Positions 1 to 9,240 are shown, numbered from the stretch's first letter. The stretch: 64,000 nt of DNA from Paracoccus sp. MC1862 (GCF_016617715.1 NZ_CP067225.1:992001-1056000), one strand, 5' to 3'. Notes: a model not told the origin generated them from the letters alone. Numbers and translations: made by a program.

Positions 1-118
1 GGGCGGCGCGTTCGACCCGCACGGGTTCGGGCGGGGGCGTCGGGGCACCCATGGCAAGCGCCTGCGCGCCCGTCACGGCCAGCGCGAGGGCCAACATGTT
101 CGACAGAAATATCTTCAT
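1..118 (-). CDS. Secreted protein, N-terminal fragment (cut by window edge)
   Basis: Only the first 39 codons lie in the window. The visible start ATG (118-116) is followed by a clear signal peptide: a Lys at position 2, a hydrophobic stretch rich in Leu and Ala, and an Ala-x-Ala type site ending near GAQALA. The mature part begins with a Pro-rich segment (APTPPPEPV). The gene is divergent from the methylmalonyl-CoA mutase gene, with about 45 bp between the start codons. No family can be recognised from so little sequence; export to the periplasm is the only supported inference. Confidence 0.55.
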   Translation of the reverse strand, partial: MKIFLSNMLALALAVTGAQALAMGAPTPPPEPVRVERAA

Positions 119-163
119 GTTTCAGAATATAGCGACTGCGGTCGCATCGGAAAGGACCAAGAG

Positions 164-2302
164 ATGACCCGGACCCCCGACCTCGATCAATGGCGCGCGA
201 TGGCCTCGAAGGAACTGAAGGGCGCGGACCCCGACACGCTGAACTGGGACACGCTGGAAGGCATCACCGTCAAGCCGCTGTATACCGACGCCGATACGGC
301 GGGGCTGGACCACATGGGCAGCCTGCCCGGCATCGCGCCCTTCACGCGCGGGCCGCGGGCCACGATGTATGCGGGGCGCCCCTGGACGATCCGGCAATAT
401 GCGGGATTTTCGACGGCCGAAGAATCCAACGCCTTCTACCGCCGCAACCTCGCCGCTGGTCAGCAGGGCGTGTCGGTGGCCTTCGACCTGGCGACCCACC
501 GCGGCTATGACAGCGACCATCCGCGCGTGGAAGGCGACGTCGGCAAGGCGGGAGTCGCCATCGACAGCGTCGAGGACATGAAGGTGCTGTTCGACGGCAT
601 CCCGCTGGAGAAGGTCAGCGTCAGCATGACCATGAACGGCGCGGTGATCCCGATCCTCGCCAGCTTCATCGTCGCGGGAGAGGAGCAGGGCGTGCCCCGC
701 GCCCAGCTTTCAGGGACCATCCAGAACGACATCCTCAAGGAGTTCATGGTCCGCAACACCTACATCTATCCGCCCGAGCCTTCGATGCGGATCATCGCGG
801 ACATCATCGGCTATACCTCGCATGAGATGCCCAAGTTCAATTCGATCTCGATTTCCGGCTATCACATGCAGGAAGCGGGCGCGAACCTGGTGCAGGAACT
901 GGCCTATACGCTGGCCGACGGGCGCGAATATGTCCGCGCGGCCATTGCGGCGGGCATGGACGTGGACGCCTTTGCCGGCAGGCTCAGCTTCTTCTTCGCC
1001 ATCGGCATGAACTTCTTCATGGAGGCCGCCAAGCTGCGCGCCGCCCGCCTGCTGTGGCACCGGATCATGACCGAGTTCGGGGCGAAGAAGACATCCTCGC
1101 TGATGCTGCGGACGCATTGCCAGACCTCGGGCGTGTCGTTGCAGGAACAGGACCCTTACAACAACGTGATCCGCACAGCCTATGAGGCGATGAGCGCGGC
1201 GCTTGGCGGGACGCAATCGCTGCACACCAACGCGCTGGACGAGGCGATCGCGCTGCCCACCGACTTCTCGGCCCGGATCGCTCGGAACACGCAACTGATC
1301 CTGCAAGAGGAAACGGGGATCACCCATGTCGTCGATCCGCTGGCAGGGTCCTATTACGTCGAGAGCCTGACCGCCGAACTGGCCGAAAAGGCCTGGGCCA
1401 TCATCGAGGAAGTCGAATCGATGGGCGGCATGACCAAGGCGGTCGCCTCGGGCCAGCCCAAGCTGCGGATCGAGGAGACCGCCGCCCGGCGGCAAGCCAT
1501 GATCGACCGGGGCGAGGAAGTGATCGTCGGCGTCAACAAGTACCGCAAGGACAAAGAAGACCCGATCGACATCCTCGACATCGACAACATGGCCGTCCGC
1601 CGCAGCCAGATCGAGCGGCTGGAGAATATCCGCGCCACCCGCGACCATTCTGCCTGCGATCACGCGCTGGCCGAGGTGGAACGTTGCGCCCGCGAGGGCG
1701 GCAACCTGCTGGAAGCGGCGGTCGAGGCCGCCCGTGCACGCGCAACCGTGGGGGAAATCAGCATGGCGATGGAAAAGGTCTTCGGCCGCCACCGGGCCGA
1801 GGTGAAGACGCTCGCCGGCGTCTATGGCGCCGCCTACGAGGGCGACGAGGGCTTCGCCCGGATCCAGAAGGACGTGGAAAGCTTCGCCGAGGAGGAAGGC
1901 CGCCGTCCCCGGATGCTGGTGGTCAAGATGGGCCAGGACGGCCATGACCGCGGCGCCAAGGTGATCGCCACCGCCTTTGCCGACATCGGCTTCGACGTGG
2001 ACGTGGGGCCGCTGTTCCAGACCCCCGAGGAGGCCGCGCAGGACGCCATCGACAATGACGTCCATATCGTGGGGATTTCCTCGCAGGCCGCGGGCCACAA
2101 GACGCTGGCGCCCAAGCTGATCGAGGCCCTGAAGGCGCAGGGCGCGGGCGATATCATCGTCATCTGCGGCGGCGTGATCCCGCAGCAGGACTATGCCTTC
2201 CTGAAGGACGCAGGCGTGGCCGCCATCTTCGGGCCGGGGACCAACATCCCCTATGCCGCGCGCGAGATCCTCGACATCGTGCGGACCCGGCGCCCGGCCT
2301 GA
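164..2302 (+). CDS. scpA: Methylmalonyl-CoA mutase, single-chain B12 enzyme
   Basis: This enzyme interconverts (R)-methylmalonyl-CoA and succinyl-CoA using adenosylcobalamin, the last step of propionyl-CoA assimilation and, in many alphaproteobacteria, part of the ethylmalonyl-CoA pathway. The 712-aa length fits a full MCM large chain: an N-terminal TIM-barrel substrate domain (to about residue 560) and a C-terminal cobalamin-binding domain with D592-x-H594-x-x-G597, whose His is the lower cobalt ligand in the family. The [13 protein letters not shown] segment near residue 70 is typical of MCM. The ATG at 164 follows AAAGGACCAAGAG. The related ethylmalonyl-CoA mutase is an alternative, but length and N-terminal motifs favour MCM. 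A B12 synthesis gene (cobS) lies 24 kb away. Confidence 0.93.
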   Translation: MTRTPDLDQWRAMASKELKGADPDTLNWDTLEGITVKPLYTDADTAGLDHMGSLPGIAPFTRGPRATMYAGRPWTIRQYAGFSTAEESNAFYRRNLAAGQQGVSVAFDLATHRGYDSDHPRVEGDVGKAGVAIDSVEDMKVLFDGIPLEKVSVSMTMNGAVIPILASFIVAGEEQGVPRAQLSGTIQNDILKEFMVRNTYIYPPEPSMRIIADIIGYTSHEMPKFNSISISGYHMQEAGANLVQELAYTLADGREYVRAAIAAGMDVDAFAGRLSFFFAIGMNFFMEAAKLRAARLLWHRIMTEFGAKKTSSLMLRTHCQTSGVSLQEQDPYNNVIRTAYEAMSAALGGTQSLHTNALDEAIALPTDFSARIARNTQLILQEETGITHVVDPLAGSYYVESLTAELAEKAWAIIEEVESMGGMTKAVASGQPKLRIEETAARRQAMIDRGEEVIVGVNKYRKDKEDPIDILDIDNMAVRRSQIERLENIRATRDHSACDHALAEVERCAREGGNLLEAAVEAARARATVGEISMAMEKVFGRHRAEVKTLAGVYGAAYEGDEGFARIQKDVESFAEEEGRRPRMLVVKMGQDGHDRGAKVIATAFADIGFDVDVGPLFQTPEEAAQDAIDNDVHIVGISSQAAGHKTLAPKLIEALKAQGAGDIIVICGGVIPQQDYAFLKDAGVAAIFGPGTNIPYAAREILDIVRTRRPA

Positions 2303-2591
2303 GTCCCGCGTTACCGCCGCACTGGGGGGTTGACTGCCCCCCTGGCCGCTGCTGCGGCTTCCTCGCTGAAAACAGTCCCTCGGACCTGTCAGGCGGGAAG
2401 ACAACCATCACGGATGTTTTCCTGTCCGGGCACCCGGAAGCCCCGAGGTATTTGAACCAGAAAGAAGCCTCCTGTCCCGCATCTTCTTTCTGGTCCCAAA
2501 TACCCTGGGGTGAGGTCCCGAAGGAACCGAGGGGCGAAGCCCCTTTCTTCCGCTTGCCCCTTTGCCCATGCCCGTGCCACGACTCGGAACC
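2303..2591. other. Intergenic region with an inverted pair of short repeats
   Basis: About 290 bp without a convincing gene. Its main content is two copies of a short repeat facing each other (2447-2467 and 2483-2504), described separately. Reading frames here are short and look like chance products of high GC. Confidence 0.5.
2447..2504. repeat. Inverted pair of GGTATTTG...CCAGAAAGAAG intergenic repeats
   Basis: GGTATTTG-AACCAGAAAGAAG (2447-2467) is followed 15 bp later by its inverted near-copy (2483-2504, which reads GGTATTTGGGACCAGAAAGAAG on the other strand in two parts). The two arms could form a stem of about 20 bp with one bulge. Similar single copies occur at 9197, 12436, 19941 and 30970. 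There is no T-tract, so a simple intrinsic terminator is not obvious. Confidence 0.65.
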
Positions 2592-3407
2592 ATGAGCGCC
2601 GTCAAACAGATCATCTGCATCAAGTGGGGCAGCAAGTTCGGTCCCGAATACGTCAACCGCCTGCGTGGGATGATCGCGCGGAACATCACCCCGCCCTTCC
2701 GGCTGATCTGCTTCACCGATGATGGCGCCGGACTGCACCCTGATGTCGTGGTGCGGCCCCTGCCCGAGTTCGACTATGAGGCGCCAAGGAACACGCTGGG
2801 GAAATGGCCCAAGTCGCGGCTCTGGGGGGACTTGGGGGATATCACCGGAACGGTGCTGTTTCTCGACCTCGACGTGGTGATCGTCGGCAATCTGGATGAT
2901 TTCTTCAGCTTCGGCGATCCCGACGACACGGTGCTGGCCACCAACCCGCAAAGCATCAAGCCCTTCGAGAAGCTGGGCCAGACCTCGGTCTACCGGATGC
3001 GGGTCGGCAAGCTCGCCCCCTTGCAGGAAATCTTCCGCGCCGACCCGCAGGGCATCGCCGACGAATACCGCTTCGAGCAGCGTTTCGTCACCCGCCGCGC
3101 GCCGGGGGGCGTCAGGTTCTGGCCCAAGGGTTGGGTCGTCCATTTCCGCGCCGATTGCGTCCCGGCCTTTCCTGCGCGCTACTGGTCCGCGCCGCGCATC
3201 CCGAAAGGGGCGCGCATCGTGATCTTCGCCGGCAGCCTCAACCCGCCGGACGCCATTGCCGGCCGGTGGAGCGAGAAGGACAGCCCGCGCCCTTCCTTCG
3301 ACCATCTTCGCGCGGCTTTCGACGGACGCCGACGCGAAAGCCTCGGCCGCCACCTGCGGCACTATCTTCGTCCCACCGACTGGGTGGACCGGCTGTGGCG
3401 GGAATAG
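2592..3407 (+). CDS. Glycosyltransferase-like protein with DLD motif
   Basis: This 271-aa protein looks like a GT-A-fold glycosyltransferase: after IICIKWG and RLICFTDD near the N-terminus comes FLDLDVVIVG, where D92-L93-D94 is the likely DxD metal and nucleotide-sugar site. It is clearly a paralog of the protein at 16050-16832, which has the same layout and its DxD at the same residue numbers. An upstream in-frame ATG at 2562 exists, but the paralog aligns from the ATG at 2592. The acceptor is unknown; a cell-surface polysaccharide role is only a guess. It is followed 10 bp later by a membrane methyltransferase-like gene. Confidence 0.7.
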   Translation: MSAVKQIICIKWGSKFGPEYVNRLRGMIARNITPPFRLICFTDDGAGLHPDVVVRPLPEFDYEAPRNTLGKWPKSRLWGDLGDITGTVLFLDLDVVIVGNLDDFFSFGDPDDTVLATNPQSIKPFEKLGQTSVYRMRVGKLAPLQEIFRADPQGIADEYRFEQRFVTRRAPGGVRFWPKGWVVHFRADCVPAFPARYWSAPRIPKGARIVIFAGSLNPPDAIAGRWSEKDSPRPSFDHLRAAFDGRRRESLGRHLRHYLRPTDWVDRLWRE

Positions 3408-3417
3408 GAAACCAGCC

Positions 3418-3864
3418 GTGACACAGATGATCCGGAAGCTGGCAGACTATCCGCCGGTCTGGCTGCTGGCCTTCGCGCTTCTCGCCTTTCTTGCGGGACA
3501 AATCCTGCCGATGCCCGGCCTCCCCACGGCAGGCTGGACGCTGGCGGGGCTGGGACTGGGACTGATGGCCGTCGCGGCCCTGACGATGATGCGCGCGGGC
3601 GCAACGGTCGATCCGACGCGGCAACCGACCGCCCTGGTGACGCATGGGGTCTTTCGCCTGTCCCGGAACCCGATCTACCTGAGCGACGTGTTGATTCTTG
3701 CCGGGCTCTGCCTTGTCTGGCAGCCATTCGCGGCGCTGATCCTCGTGCCCCTCTTTGTCCTGCTGCTCGACCGCCGCTTCATCCGGCAAGAGGAGGCGTG
3801 GCTGCGCCGCCGCGATGCCCAAGCCTTCGACCTGTGGGCCGCGCGCACCCGCCGCTGGTTGTAG
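3418..3864 (+). CDS. Isoprenylcysteine carboxyl methyltransferase (ICMT)-family membrane protein
   Basis: This small integral membrane protein of about 148 aa has two N-terminal transmembrane segments, then the family signature GVFRLSRNPIYLSD, another hydrophobic hairpin, and a C-terminal IRQEEAWL...F segment. These are the conserved parts of the ICMT/phospholipid methyltransferase-like family, which bind SAM at the membrane. I chose the GTG at 3418 because TAGGAA lies upstream at a suitable distance; an ATG at 3427 is possible. It probably forms an operon with the glycosyltransferase 10 bp upstream. The substrate is not known, and most bacterial members are uncharacterised. Confidence 0.75.
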   Translation: MTQMIRKLADYPPVWLLAFALLAFLAGQILPMPGLPTAGWTLAGLGLGLMAVAALTMMRAGATVDPTRQPTALVTHGVFRLSRNPIYLSDVLILAGLCLVWQPFAALILVPLFVLLLDRRFIRQEEAWLRRRDAQAFDLWAARTRRWL

Positions 3865-3942
3865 ACGCGGCCACGTTGCCAAGCCCCAAACCCCGCGCTA
3901 ACACCCGAACGCTGCCCTGCCCTTCATCAGACGAGGCCCTTC

Positions 3943-5238
3943 ATGTCCGCCACGCCCACGCCGCTGCGCCTTGGCATCGCCGGTCTGGGGACCGTCGGGA
4001 TCGGCGTGGTCAAGATCATCCAGAAGCACCCCGACCTGATCGCGTTGCGCGCCGGGCGGCCGGTCGAGATCACCGCCATCTGCGCCCGCGACCGCACCCG
4101 CAACCGTGATGCCGACCTGTCGGGCTATGCCTGGGTGGAGCGGGCCGCCGATCTCGCCCTGCGCGACGACGTGGACGTGGTGGTCGAACTGATCGGCGGA
4201 GAGAACGGTGCCGCACGCGAGATGATCGAGCTGGCGCTGGACAACGGCAAGGACGTCATCACCGCGAACAAGGCCCTTCTGGCCGTTCACGGGCACAAGC
4301 TGGCCGAGCGGGCCGAGGCCGCCGGCCGCACCATCCGCTTCGAGGCCGCTGTCGCGGGCGGCATTCCCGTCATCAAGACGCTGACTGAAAGCCTCGCCGG
4401 CAACCGCATCAAGCGGGTCATGGGTGTGATGAACGGCACCTGCAACTATATCCTGACCCGGATGCAGTCGGCCGGCCTGCCCTATGACACGGTGTTCGAG
4501 GAAGCGCGCCGCTTGGGCTATCTGGAAGCCGATCCGACGCTGGACGTGGGCGGCATCGACGCCAGCCACAAGCTCGCGATCCTCGCCTCGCTGGCCTTCG
4601 GCACCAAGGTGGCTTTCGATGGCGTCGAGATCGAGGGGATCGAGCGCGTTTCCATCGACGACATCAAGCGCGCCGCCGACATGGGCTATCGCATCAAGCT
4701 TCTGGGTGTGGCGCAGATGACGGCGCGGGGGCTGGAACAGCGGATGTCGCCCTGCCTCGTGCCCTGCGACAGCCCGCTGGGGCAGTTGGAAGGCGGCACC
4801 AACATGGTGGTGATCGAAGGCGACTCGGTCGGCCAGATCGTGCTGCGCGGCGCGGGCGCGGGCGAAGGGCCGACGGCCAGTGCGGTCATGTCCGACATCG
4901 TGGAACTGGCGCGCGGGGTCCGTCTGCCGGTCTTCGGGCAGCCGGCGGCAACGCTCGACTCGCCCCAGACGGCGCGAACCGCCGTGCCTGCGGCCTATTA
5001 TCTGCGGCTGACGCTGGCCGACAAGCCGGGGGCGCTGGCCAAGGTGGCCTCGGTGCTGGGCGAGGCAGGCATCTCGATCGACCGGATGCGACAGTATGGT
5101 CACGCCTCGGGTTCGGCGCCGGTGCTGATCGTCACCCACAAGACCACGCCCGAGGCGATCGACCACGCGATGGAGGCGCTGCCGCGCACGGGCGTCGTCG
5201 AAGGCGATCCGGTAGAGCTGCGGATCGAGGAAGTCTGA
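3943..5238 (+). CDS. hom: Homoserine dehydrogenase
   Basis: This enzyme reduces aspartate semialdehyde to homoserine with NAD(P)H, the branch point toward threonine and methionine. The 431-aa protein starts with a Rossmann nucleotide site (GIAGLGTVG near residue 11), has the conserved TANKALL segment with K110, the catalytic-domain signature GVMNGTCNYIL, and a C-terminal ACT domain from about residue 345 that in this family gives threonine feedback control. The ATG at 3943 is preceded by ACGAGG. It faces tail-to-tail a GntR regulator with only 2 bp between. The O-acetylhomoserine enzyme at 7819-9102 acts downstream on the methionine branch. Confidence 0.95.
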   Translation: MSATPTPLRLGIAGLGTVGIGVVKIIQKHPDLIALRAGRPVEITAICARDRTRNRDADLSGYAWVERAADLALRDDVDVVVELIGGENGAAREMIELALDNGKDVITANKALLAVHGHKLAERAEAAGRTIRFEAAVAGGIPVIKTLTESLAGNRIKRVMGVMNGTCNYILTRMQSAGLPYDTVFEEARRLGYLEADPTLDVGGIDASHKLAILASLAFGTKVAFDGVEIEGIERVSIDDIKRAADMGYRIKLLGVAQMTARGLEQRMSPCLVPCDSPLGQLEGGTNMVVIEGDSVGQIVLRGAGAGEGPTASAVMSDIVELARGVRLPVFGQPAATLDSPQTARTAVPAAYYLRLTLADKPGALAKVASVLGEAGISIDRMRQYGHASGSAPVLIVTHKTTPEAIDHAMEALPRTGVVEGDPVELRIEEV

Positions 5239-5240
5239 CC

Positions 5241-5921
5241 TCAGCGGCCTGCCTCTCCTGCCGTCGGCAGCAGATGGCGCAGTCCCTGCGTCACATCCGT
5301 CCTGATCGCCAGCCGCAGCGCCGGCTCATCCCCCGCCCGCAGCGCGGCAAGGATCATGCGGTGATGCCGGGGCGCCTCGTTCCGGCGCATCCGCTGGTAG
5401 ACGGCGCGCATGGTCGGCCCGAGCTGCAGCCAGATCGTTTCCAGCATCGCCAGCATTGCCGGCGCCTGCGCGCGCAGGTAGAGCGTGCGGTGGAATTCAA
5501 GGTTGCTGCGGATGTATCCGACCGAGTCGTGGTTCTGCGCCGCCTCGCCGATGGCGGTGTTGATCGCCGCAAGCCGGTCGATCAGCGCAAGATGGGCGCG
5601 GGGAAGGGCGCGGCTGGCCAGTTCCGGCTCGATCAGGGCACGCAGTGCGGCAAGCTCCTCGATCCGCTCGACCGACAGCGCGGGGGTGGACACGCGCCCC
5701 GAGGCCGACAGCGTCAGCGCCCCTTCGGCCACCAGCCGGCGGACCGCTTCCCGCGCGGGGGTCATGCTGACACGTTCCTCGGCCGCGATCCCGCGCAGGG
5801 TCAGCGCACGGCCGGGCGGCAGTTCGCCCAGCATGATCCGGCTTCGCAGGGCGCGATACAGCCGCTCATGCACGGCGGGCTGGGTTGTCGTCTGAGGGCG
5901 CAGCGTCGTCACCATGCGCAT
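5241..5921 (-). CDS. GntR-family transcriptional regulator, FCD type
   Basis: The 226-aa protein has an N-terminal winged helix-turn-helix (about residues 18-80: RLYRALRSRIMLGELPPG ... VSMTPAREAVRRLVAEGAL) and a C-terminal all-helical FCD ligand domain with conserved LEFHRTLY and ending in HHRMILAALRAGD. FCD regulators usually bind small organic acids and repress nearby catabolic genes. No metabolic target is adjacent here: hom is convergent and the upstream neighbour is a peptidase. The ligand is unknown. A second ATG two codons in is possible. Confidence 0.85.
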   Translation of the reverse strand: MRMVTTLRPQTTTQPAVHERLYRALRSRIMLGELPPGRALTLRGIAAEERVSMTPAREAVRRLVAEGALTLSASGRVSTPALSVERIEELAALRALIEPELASRALPRAHLALIDRLAAINTAIGEAAQNHDSVGYIRSNLEFHRTLYLRAQAPAMLAMLETIWLQLGPTMRAVYQRMRRNEAPRHHRMILAALRAGDEPALRLAIRTDVTQGLRHLLPTAGEAGR

Positions 5922-6052
5922 TTGTGATCACGTCGGGGAAAGCTGTCAATTTCCTTGATGCCTGGAACGCAGAAACGCGCTCATTTCATCCAAGAAGCGT
6001 CTCCTCCTCTTCTGTGTGGAAATATCCGCGAACGCAGCCACCCTCGCCGGCC

Positions 6053-6742
6053 TTATTCGGCCCGGAAGCGCCATGCGTGCAGGCTTGCGCCATTCTGCCG
6101 CAACCATGCCCTTGGCTGCGCGAATCCCGGATACAGCCGGGCAACCGTTCCCCAGAAGGCCGGCGAATGATTCATATGCGCCAGATGCGCGACCTCATGG
6201 GCGGCGACGTAGTCCAGCACCTCGGGCGGCGCCATGGCCAGCCGCCAGGAATACATCAGCCGCCCCTGATGCGTGCAACTGCCCCAGCGCGACCGCGTGT
6301 CGCGCAGCGTGATCGCGACAAAGCGGCGGCCGAGGGCTGAGGCATGGCGGTCACTTGCCGCCGCAAGCCGCGCCTGCGCCAGCGTGCGAAGATAGGCCCC
6401 CGCCGACACCGCAGCCGAATGCCCTCCGGGCAGCAGCAGCAGCGCCGCCTCGACCCGCGGCGCGCGCACCGGCGCAGGGGTCAGTGTCAGCGGCCTTCCC
6501 TCGACCGGCAGGGCAGTCCCGAACTCCACCGATTGCTGCGGCTCGACCCCGGCCAGGGCGCGCGAAAGCCAATCGCTGCGGTCGTCCAGAAAGGCCAGCG
6601 CTTCTGCACGGGCCAGGCTCGGCGGCAGCGTCAGCGTCACCGAGCCGTCCCTGCGCGAGACGCGCAGCGTCATCCGCCGGGCGCGGGTCGTCCGGCGCAG
6701 GCTGACCGTTGTTCCATCCGTCAGAATCACAGTGCCGTCCAA
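6053..6742 (-). CDS. SprT/YgjP-like zinc-dependent metallopeptidase domain protein
   Basis: This 229-aa protein has the YgjP (DUF45, M48-related) layout: an N-terminal beta-rich region with RRMTLRVSRRDG, then SRWGSC, and the zinc site H182-E-V-A-H186 followed by HMNHSPAFW. The His pair and Glu are the expected zinc ligands and catalytic base. The start is a TTG (6742) preceded by GAGGTGACGC, which supports it over internal GTG codons. It is divergent from the FYDLN gene. The function of YgjP homologs is not settled; proteolysis or a nucleic-acid-related role is inferred from the fold only. Confidence 0.82.
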   Translation of the reverse strand: MDGTVILTDGTTVSLRRTTRARRMTLRVSRRDGSVTLTLPPSLARAEALAFLDDRSDWLSRALAGVEPQQSVEFGTALPVEGRPLTLTPAPVRAPRVEAALLLLPGGHSAAVSAGAYLRTLAQARLAAASDRHASALGRRFVAITLRDTRSRWGSCTHQGRLMYSWRLAMAPPEVLDYVAAHEVAHLAHMNHSPAFWGTVARLYPGFAQPRAWLRQNGASLHAWRFRAE

Positions 6743-6838
6743 GCGTCACCTCTGCGCCGTCCGAAAGCCTTTGACACCCCCCATGCCCTGTGGCACGGGA
6801 GGCCGGATTTACCTGACCCTTGGCGAAAAGAGAACACC

Positions 6839-7156
6839 ATGCCCAAAGAGGAATGGGGCACCAAGCGCCTTTGCCCCGCCTGCGGAAGCCGTTTCTACGA
6901 CCTTCGCAACGATCCCATGACCTGCCCGGCCTGCAGCACCGAGTTTTCGGCCGAAAGCCTCATGAGCGCACGCACCCGTTCCCTGATCGCGGAAAAGGCT
7001 GCCGCGCGCGAGGCTGAAACGGATGAGGTGATCGACGACGATCTGGACGATGCGACTGATGCGGGCGAACTGGACGACGACCTGCTTGACGAGGACGATG
7101 ACGCCGACGTGTCGCTGGACGAGATCGCCGACGTGGCCGAGCCCGACGAGGACTGA
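6839..7156 (+). CDS. TIGR02300 / FYDLN acid-domain protein
   Basis: This 105-aa protein matches a small family typical of alphaproteobacteria. It begins with a zinc ribbon (CPAC near residue 12 and a second CPAC near residue 29) enclosing the signature FYDLRNDP, and ends in a very acidic tail in which Asp and Glu make up most residues from about 60 on. The ATG at 6839 gives [10 protein letters not shown], the conserved start. A TTGACA hexamer at 6771 is a plausible -35, though no good -10 follows. A strong intrinsic terminator ends the unit. Its molecular function is unknown; the acidic tail suggests binding of a basic partner. Confidence 0.88.
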   Translation: MPKEEWGTKRLCPACGSRFYDLRNDPMTCPACSTEFSAESLMSARTRSLIAEKAAAREAETDEVIDDDLDDATDAGELDDDLLDEDDDADVSLDEIADVAEPDED

Positions 7157-7176
7157 GCAGGACCACATCGCTTTCC

Positions 7177-7205
7177 AAGGGGGGCCTTCGGCCCCCTTTT
7201 CTTTT
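7177..7205 (+). terminator. Intrinsic terminator after the FYDLN gene
   Basis: A G-rich arm GGGGGGCC pairs with GGCCCCC across a short TTC loop, flanked by AA/TT pairs and followed by TTTTCTTTT. It begins 20 bp after the stop codon. Confidence 0.85.
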
Positions 7206-7263
7206 GCGGGTCAGGAACTTGCGCAGACAGATGACCCAGGGCAGAGACGGCGTTCTTTTTCGC

Positions 7264-7292
7264 TTGCACCCCTGCGCGACTGCCCATATACG
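7264..7292 (+). promoter_or_regulatory. Sigma70-type promoter for tRNA-Ala
   Basis: TTGCAC (7264-7269) and TATACG (7287-7292) are separated by 17 bp. The predicted start near 7299 would leave a leader of about 38 nt before the tRNA. Confidence 0.5.
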
Positions 7293-7336
7293 ACCCCCCA
7301 CGCGGGCGGCGGACAACGCAGCCCGAGACCTCCGGT

Positions 7337-7412
<76 letters not shown>

Positions 7413-7467
7413 TCTTATCCTTTCACGACATGAATGGCGTGTCTGCCCCGCAGCGGGTGGCTTCCGC

Positions 7468-7788
7468 ATGACGGGGCTGGTCTATGCAGTCGCCGCGCTG
7501 GCCGAGATCGCGGGATGCTTTGCCTTCTGGGCCTGGCTGCGGACGGGGAAAAGCTGGCTGTGGGCGCTGCCGGGAACGGCAAGCCTGTTGCTGTTCGCCG
7601 TCCTGCTGACGCGCGTGCCGTCGGATGCGGCAGGGCGGGCCTTCGCGGCCTATGGCGGGATCTACATCTGCGCCTCGCTCGGGTGGCTCTGGGGGGTCGA
7701 AGGGGTGCGGCCCGACCGCTGGGATGCGATCGGCGCCGCCCTCTGCCTTGCCGGGGCCGCAGTGATCCTTTTCGGTCCCCGCGGCTGA
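7468..7788 (+). CDS. YnfA/UPF0060 small membrane protein
   Basis: A 106-aa protein with four predicted transmembrane helices, matching the YnfA (UPF0060) family: an [14 protein letters not shown] segment near the N-terminus, then AAYGGIYI in the third helix and [21 protein letters not shown] at the C-terminus. The length is that of the family. YnfA is related to the SMR fold; some homologs have been linked to drug efflux, but a general substrate is not established. It starts at ATG 7468, 55 bp after the tRNA, and runs tail-to-tail with the sulfhydrylase gene. Confidence 0.9.
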   Translation: MTGLVYAVAALAEIAGCFAFWAWLRTGKSWLWALPGTASLLLFAVLLTRVPSDAAGRAFAAYGGIYICASLGWLWGVEGVRPDRWDAIGAALCLAGAAVILFGPRG

Positions 7789-7818
7789 GAGGGCCGCGTC
7801 CTTGCGGCCCTGCCTGTT

Positions 7819-9102
7819 TCAGCTCAGCGCCTGATCCAGATCGGCGATGATATCCTGCACGTCCTCGATGCCGATCGAAAGCCGCACCAAGTCCGGCCCG
7901 GCGCCCGCGGCGATCTGCTGTTCTTCGGTCAACTGGCTGTGCGTGGTTGAGGCCGAATGGATCGCCAGCGTCCGCGCATCCCCGAGATTCGCGACATGGC
8001 TGATCATCTTCAGCCGCCCGATCATCTCCACGCAGGCTTGGTATCCGCCCTTCAGTCGAATGGTGAACAGCGCCCCTGCCCCCTTGGGATAAAGCCGCTG
8101 CAGGCGGTCGGCCCAAGGCGAGGACGGCAGGCCGGCATAGCTGACCTCCTCGACGCGGGGATCGGTCTCCAGCCACTCGGCCACTTTCCTGGCATTCTCG
8201 ACATGGCGCTGCATCCGCAGGCCCAGCGTCTCGATCCCCATCAGCGTGTAATGCGCGGCCTGCGGGTTCAGGGTCATGCCCAGATCGCGCAGCCCGATGG
8301 CGATGGAATGGAAGGTGAAGGCGGCAGGCCCGAAGGTTTCTTGGAACTTGAGCCCGTGATAAGCCGGCTCGGGCTGGGACAGCGAGGGGAACTTGTCCGA
8401 GGCCGACCAGTCAAAGCGGCCCGAGTCGATCACCGCCCCGCCCATGACGGTGCCGTTGCCGGTCAGGTATTTCGTCAGGCTGTGGACGACCAGGGTCGCC
8501 CCCGCCTCGATGGGCCGGCACAGCGCGGGTGTCGCCAGCGTGTTGTCCACGATCAGCGGCACCCCCGCTTCATCGGCAATCTGCGCCAGCGCCGGGATGT
8601 CGGTCAGGTAGCCACCGGGGTTCGAGATCGATTCGCAGAAGATCGCCCGCGTGTCCTCGTCGATGGCGGCGCGCACGGCCGCCGCATCCTCAAGGTCGAC
8701 AAACCGGCAGGACCAGCCGAAGCGGCGGATCGTCTGGCCGAACTGGGTGACCGTGCCGCCGTAAAGCCGGCTCGATGCGACGAGGTTCCTGCCCGGCCCC
8801 ATCAGCGGGAACAGCGCCATGATCTGCGCCGCGTGCCCCGAGGAACAGCAGACCGCCCCTGCGCCCCCTTCCAGTGCCGCCACGCGGCTCTGCAGTGCCG
8901 CGACGGTGGGGTTGGTCAGGCGGGAATAGATATAGCCGACCTCCTTCAGCCCGAAAAGCCGGGCGGCATGCTCGGCATCGCGGAACTGGTAGGCCGTTGT
9001 CTGGTAGATCGGCACCTGCCGCGCGCCCGTGGCAGGGTCGGGTGCTGAACCCGCGTGGATGGCAAGCGTGTCAAAGCCTTGCGGGCGGTCGGTGTCGGGC
9101 AT
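7819..9102 (-). CDS. metY: O-acetylhomoserine aminocarboxypropyltransferase (sulfhydrylase)
   Basis: This PLP enzyme of the Cys/Met-metabolism (gamma-family) fold makes homocysteine from O-acetylhomoserine and sulfide. The 427-aa length, the start FDTLAIHAG, YSRLTNPT, the SSGHAAQ turn and SLTK211YLTGNG, with Lys211 as the expected PLP Schiff-base lysine, are typical of MetY/Cys-D-like enzymes and longer than MetZ or MetB. The ATG at 9102 follows AAGGAGAGGCTGCC. It is divergent from pepF. MetY fits with hom (3943) and the sulfate-activation enzyme (16899) in methionine synthesis. Direct recycling of methanethiol is also possible for the family. Confidence 0.92.
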   Translation of the reverse strand: MPDTDRPQGFDTLAIHAGSAPDPATGARQVPIYQTTAYQFRDAEHAARLFGLKEVGYIYSRLTNPTVAALQSRVAALEGGAGAVCCSSGHAAQIMALFPLMGPGRNLVASSRLYGGTVTQFGQTIRRFGWSCRFVDLEDAAAVRAAIDEDTRAIFCESISNPGGYLTDIPALAQIADEAGVPLIVDNTLATPALCRPIEAGATLVVHSLTKYLTGNGTVMGGAVIDSGRFDWSASDKFPSLSQPEPAYHGLKFQETFGPAAFTFHSIAIGLRDLGMTLNPQAAHYTLMGIETLGLRMQRHVENARKVAEWLETDPRVEEVSYAGLPSSPWADRLQRLYPKGAGALFTIRLKGGYQACVEMIGRLKMISHVANLGDARTLAIHSASTTHSQLTEEQQIAAGAGPDLVRLSIGIEDVQDIIADLDQALS

Positions 9103-9196
9103 GGCAGCCTCTCCTTCGGGTGATCGTCGGGCGCGAGGCTAGGGTCCGGGCGCGTGGCTGGCAATCGCCGGAGGCGCCGGAACCTTCCTCTGCCTC

Positions 9197-9219
9197 CATC
9201 TTCTTTACGCAGATATCCC
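9197..9219 (-). repeat. Copy of the short intergenic repeat (diverged)
   Basis: On the minus strand this reads GGGATATCTGCGTAAAGAAG followed by ATG, with the same spacing as the GGTATTTG...CCAGAAAGAAG copies. It lies between metY and pepF. Confidence 0.4.
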
Positions 9220-9222
9220 AGG

Positions 9223-9240
9223 ATCGTCGTATGCGACGAT
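9223..9240. promoter_or_regulatory. Perfect 7-bp inverted repeat in the metY-pepF divergent region
   Basis: ATCGTCG and CGACGAT flank the loop TATG. It could be an operator for the divergent genes or a hairpin in the metY leader. No T-tract follows. Confidence 0.35.

Noticed and set aside
710..2404. 564-aa open frame antisense to methylmalonyl-CoA mutase
   Set aside because: It is a by-product of high GC in the opposite frame; composition (His, Gln, Gly and Arg rich) is not protein-like and the sense gene is certain.
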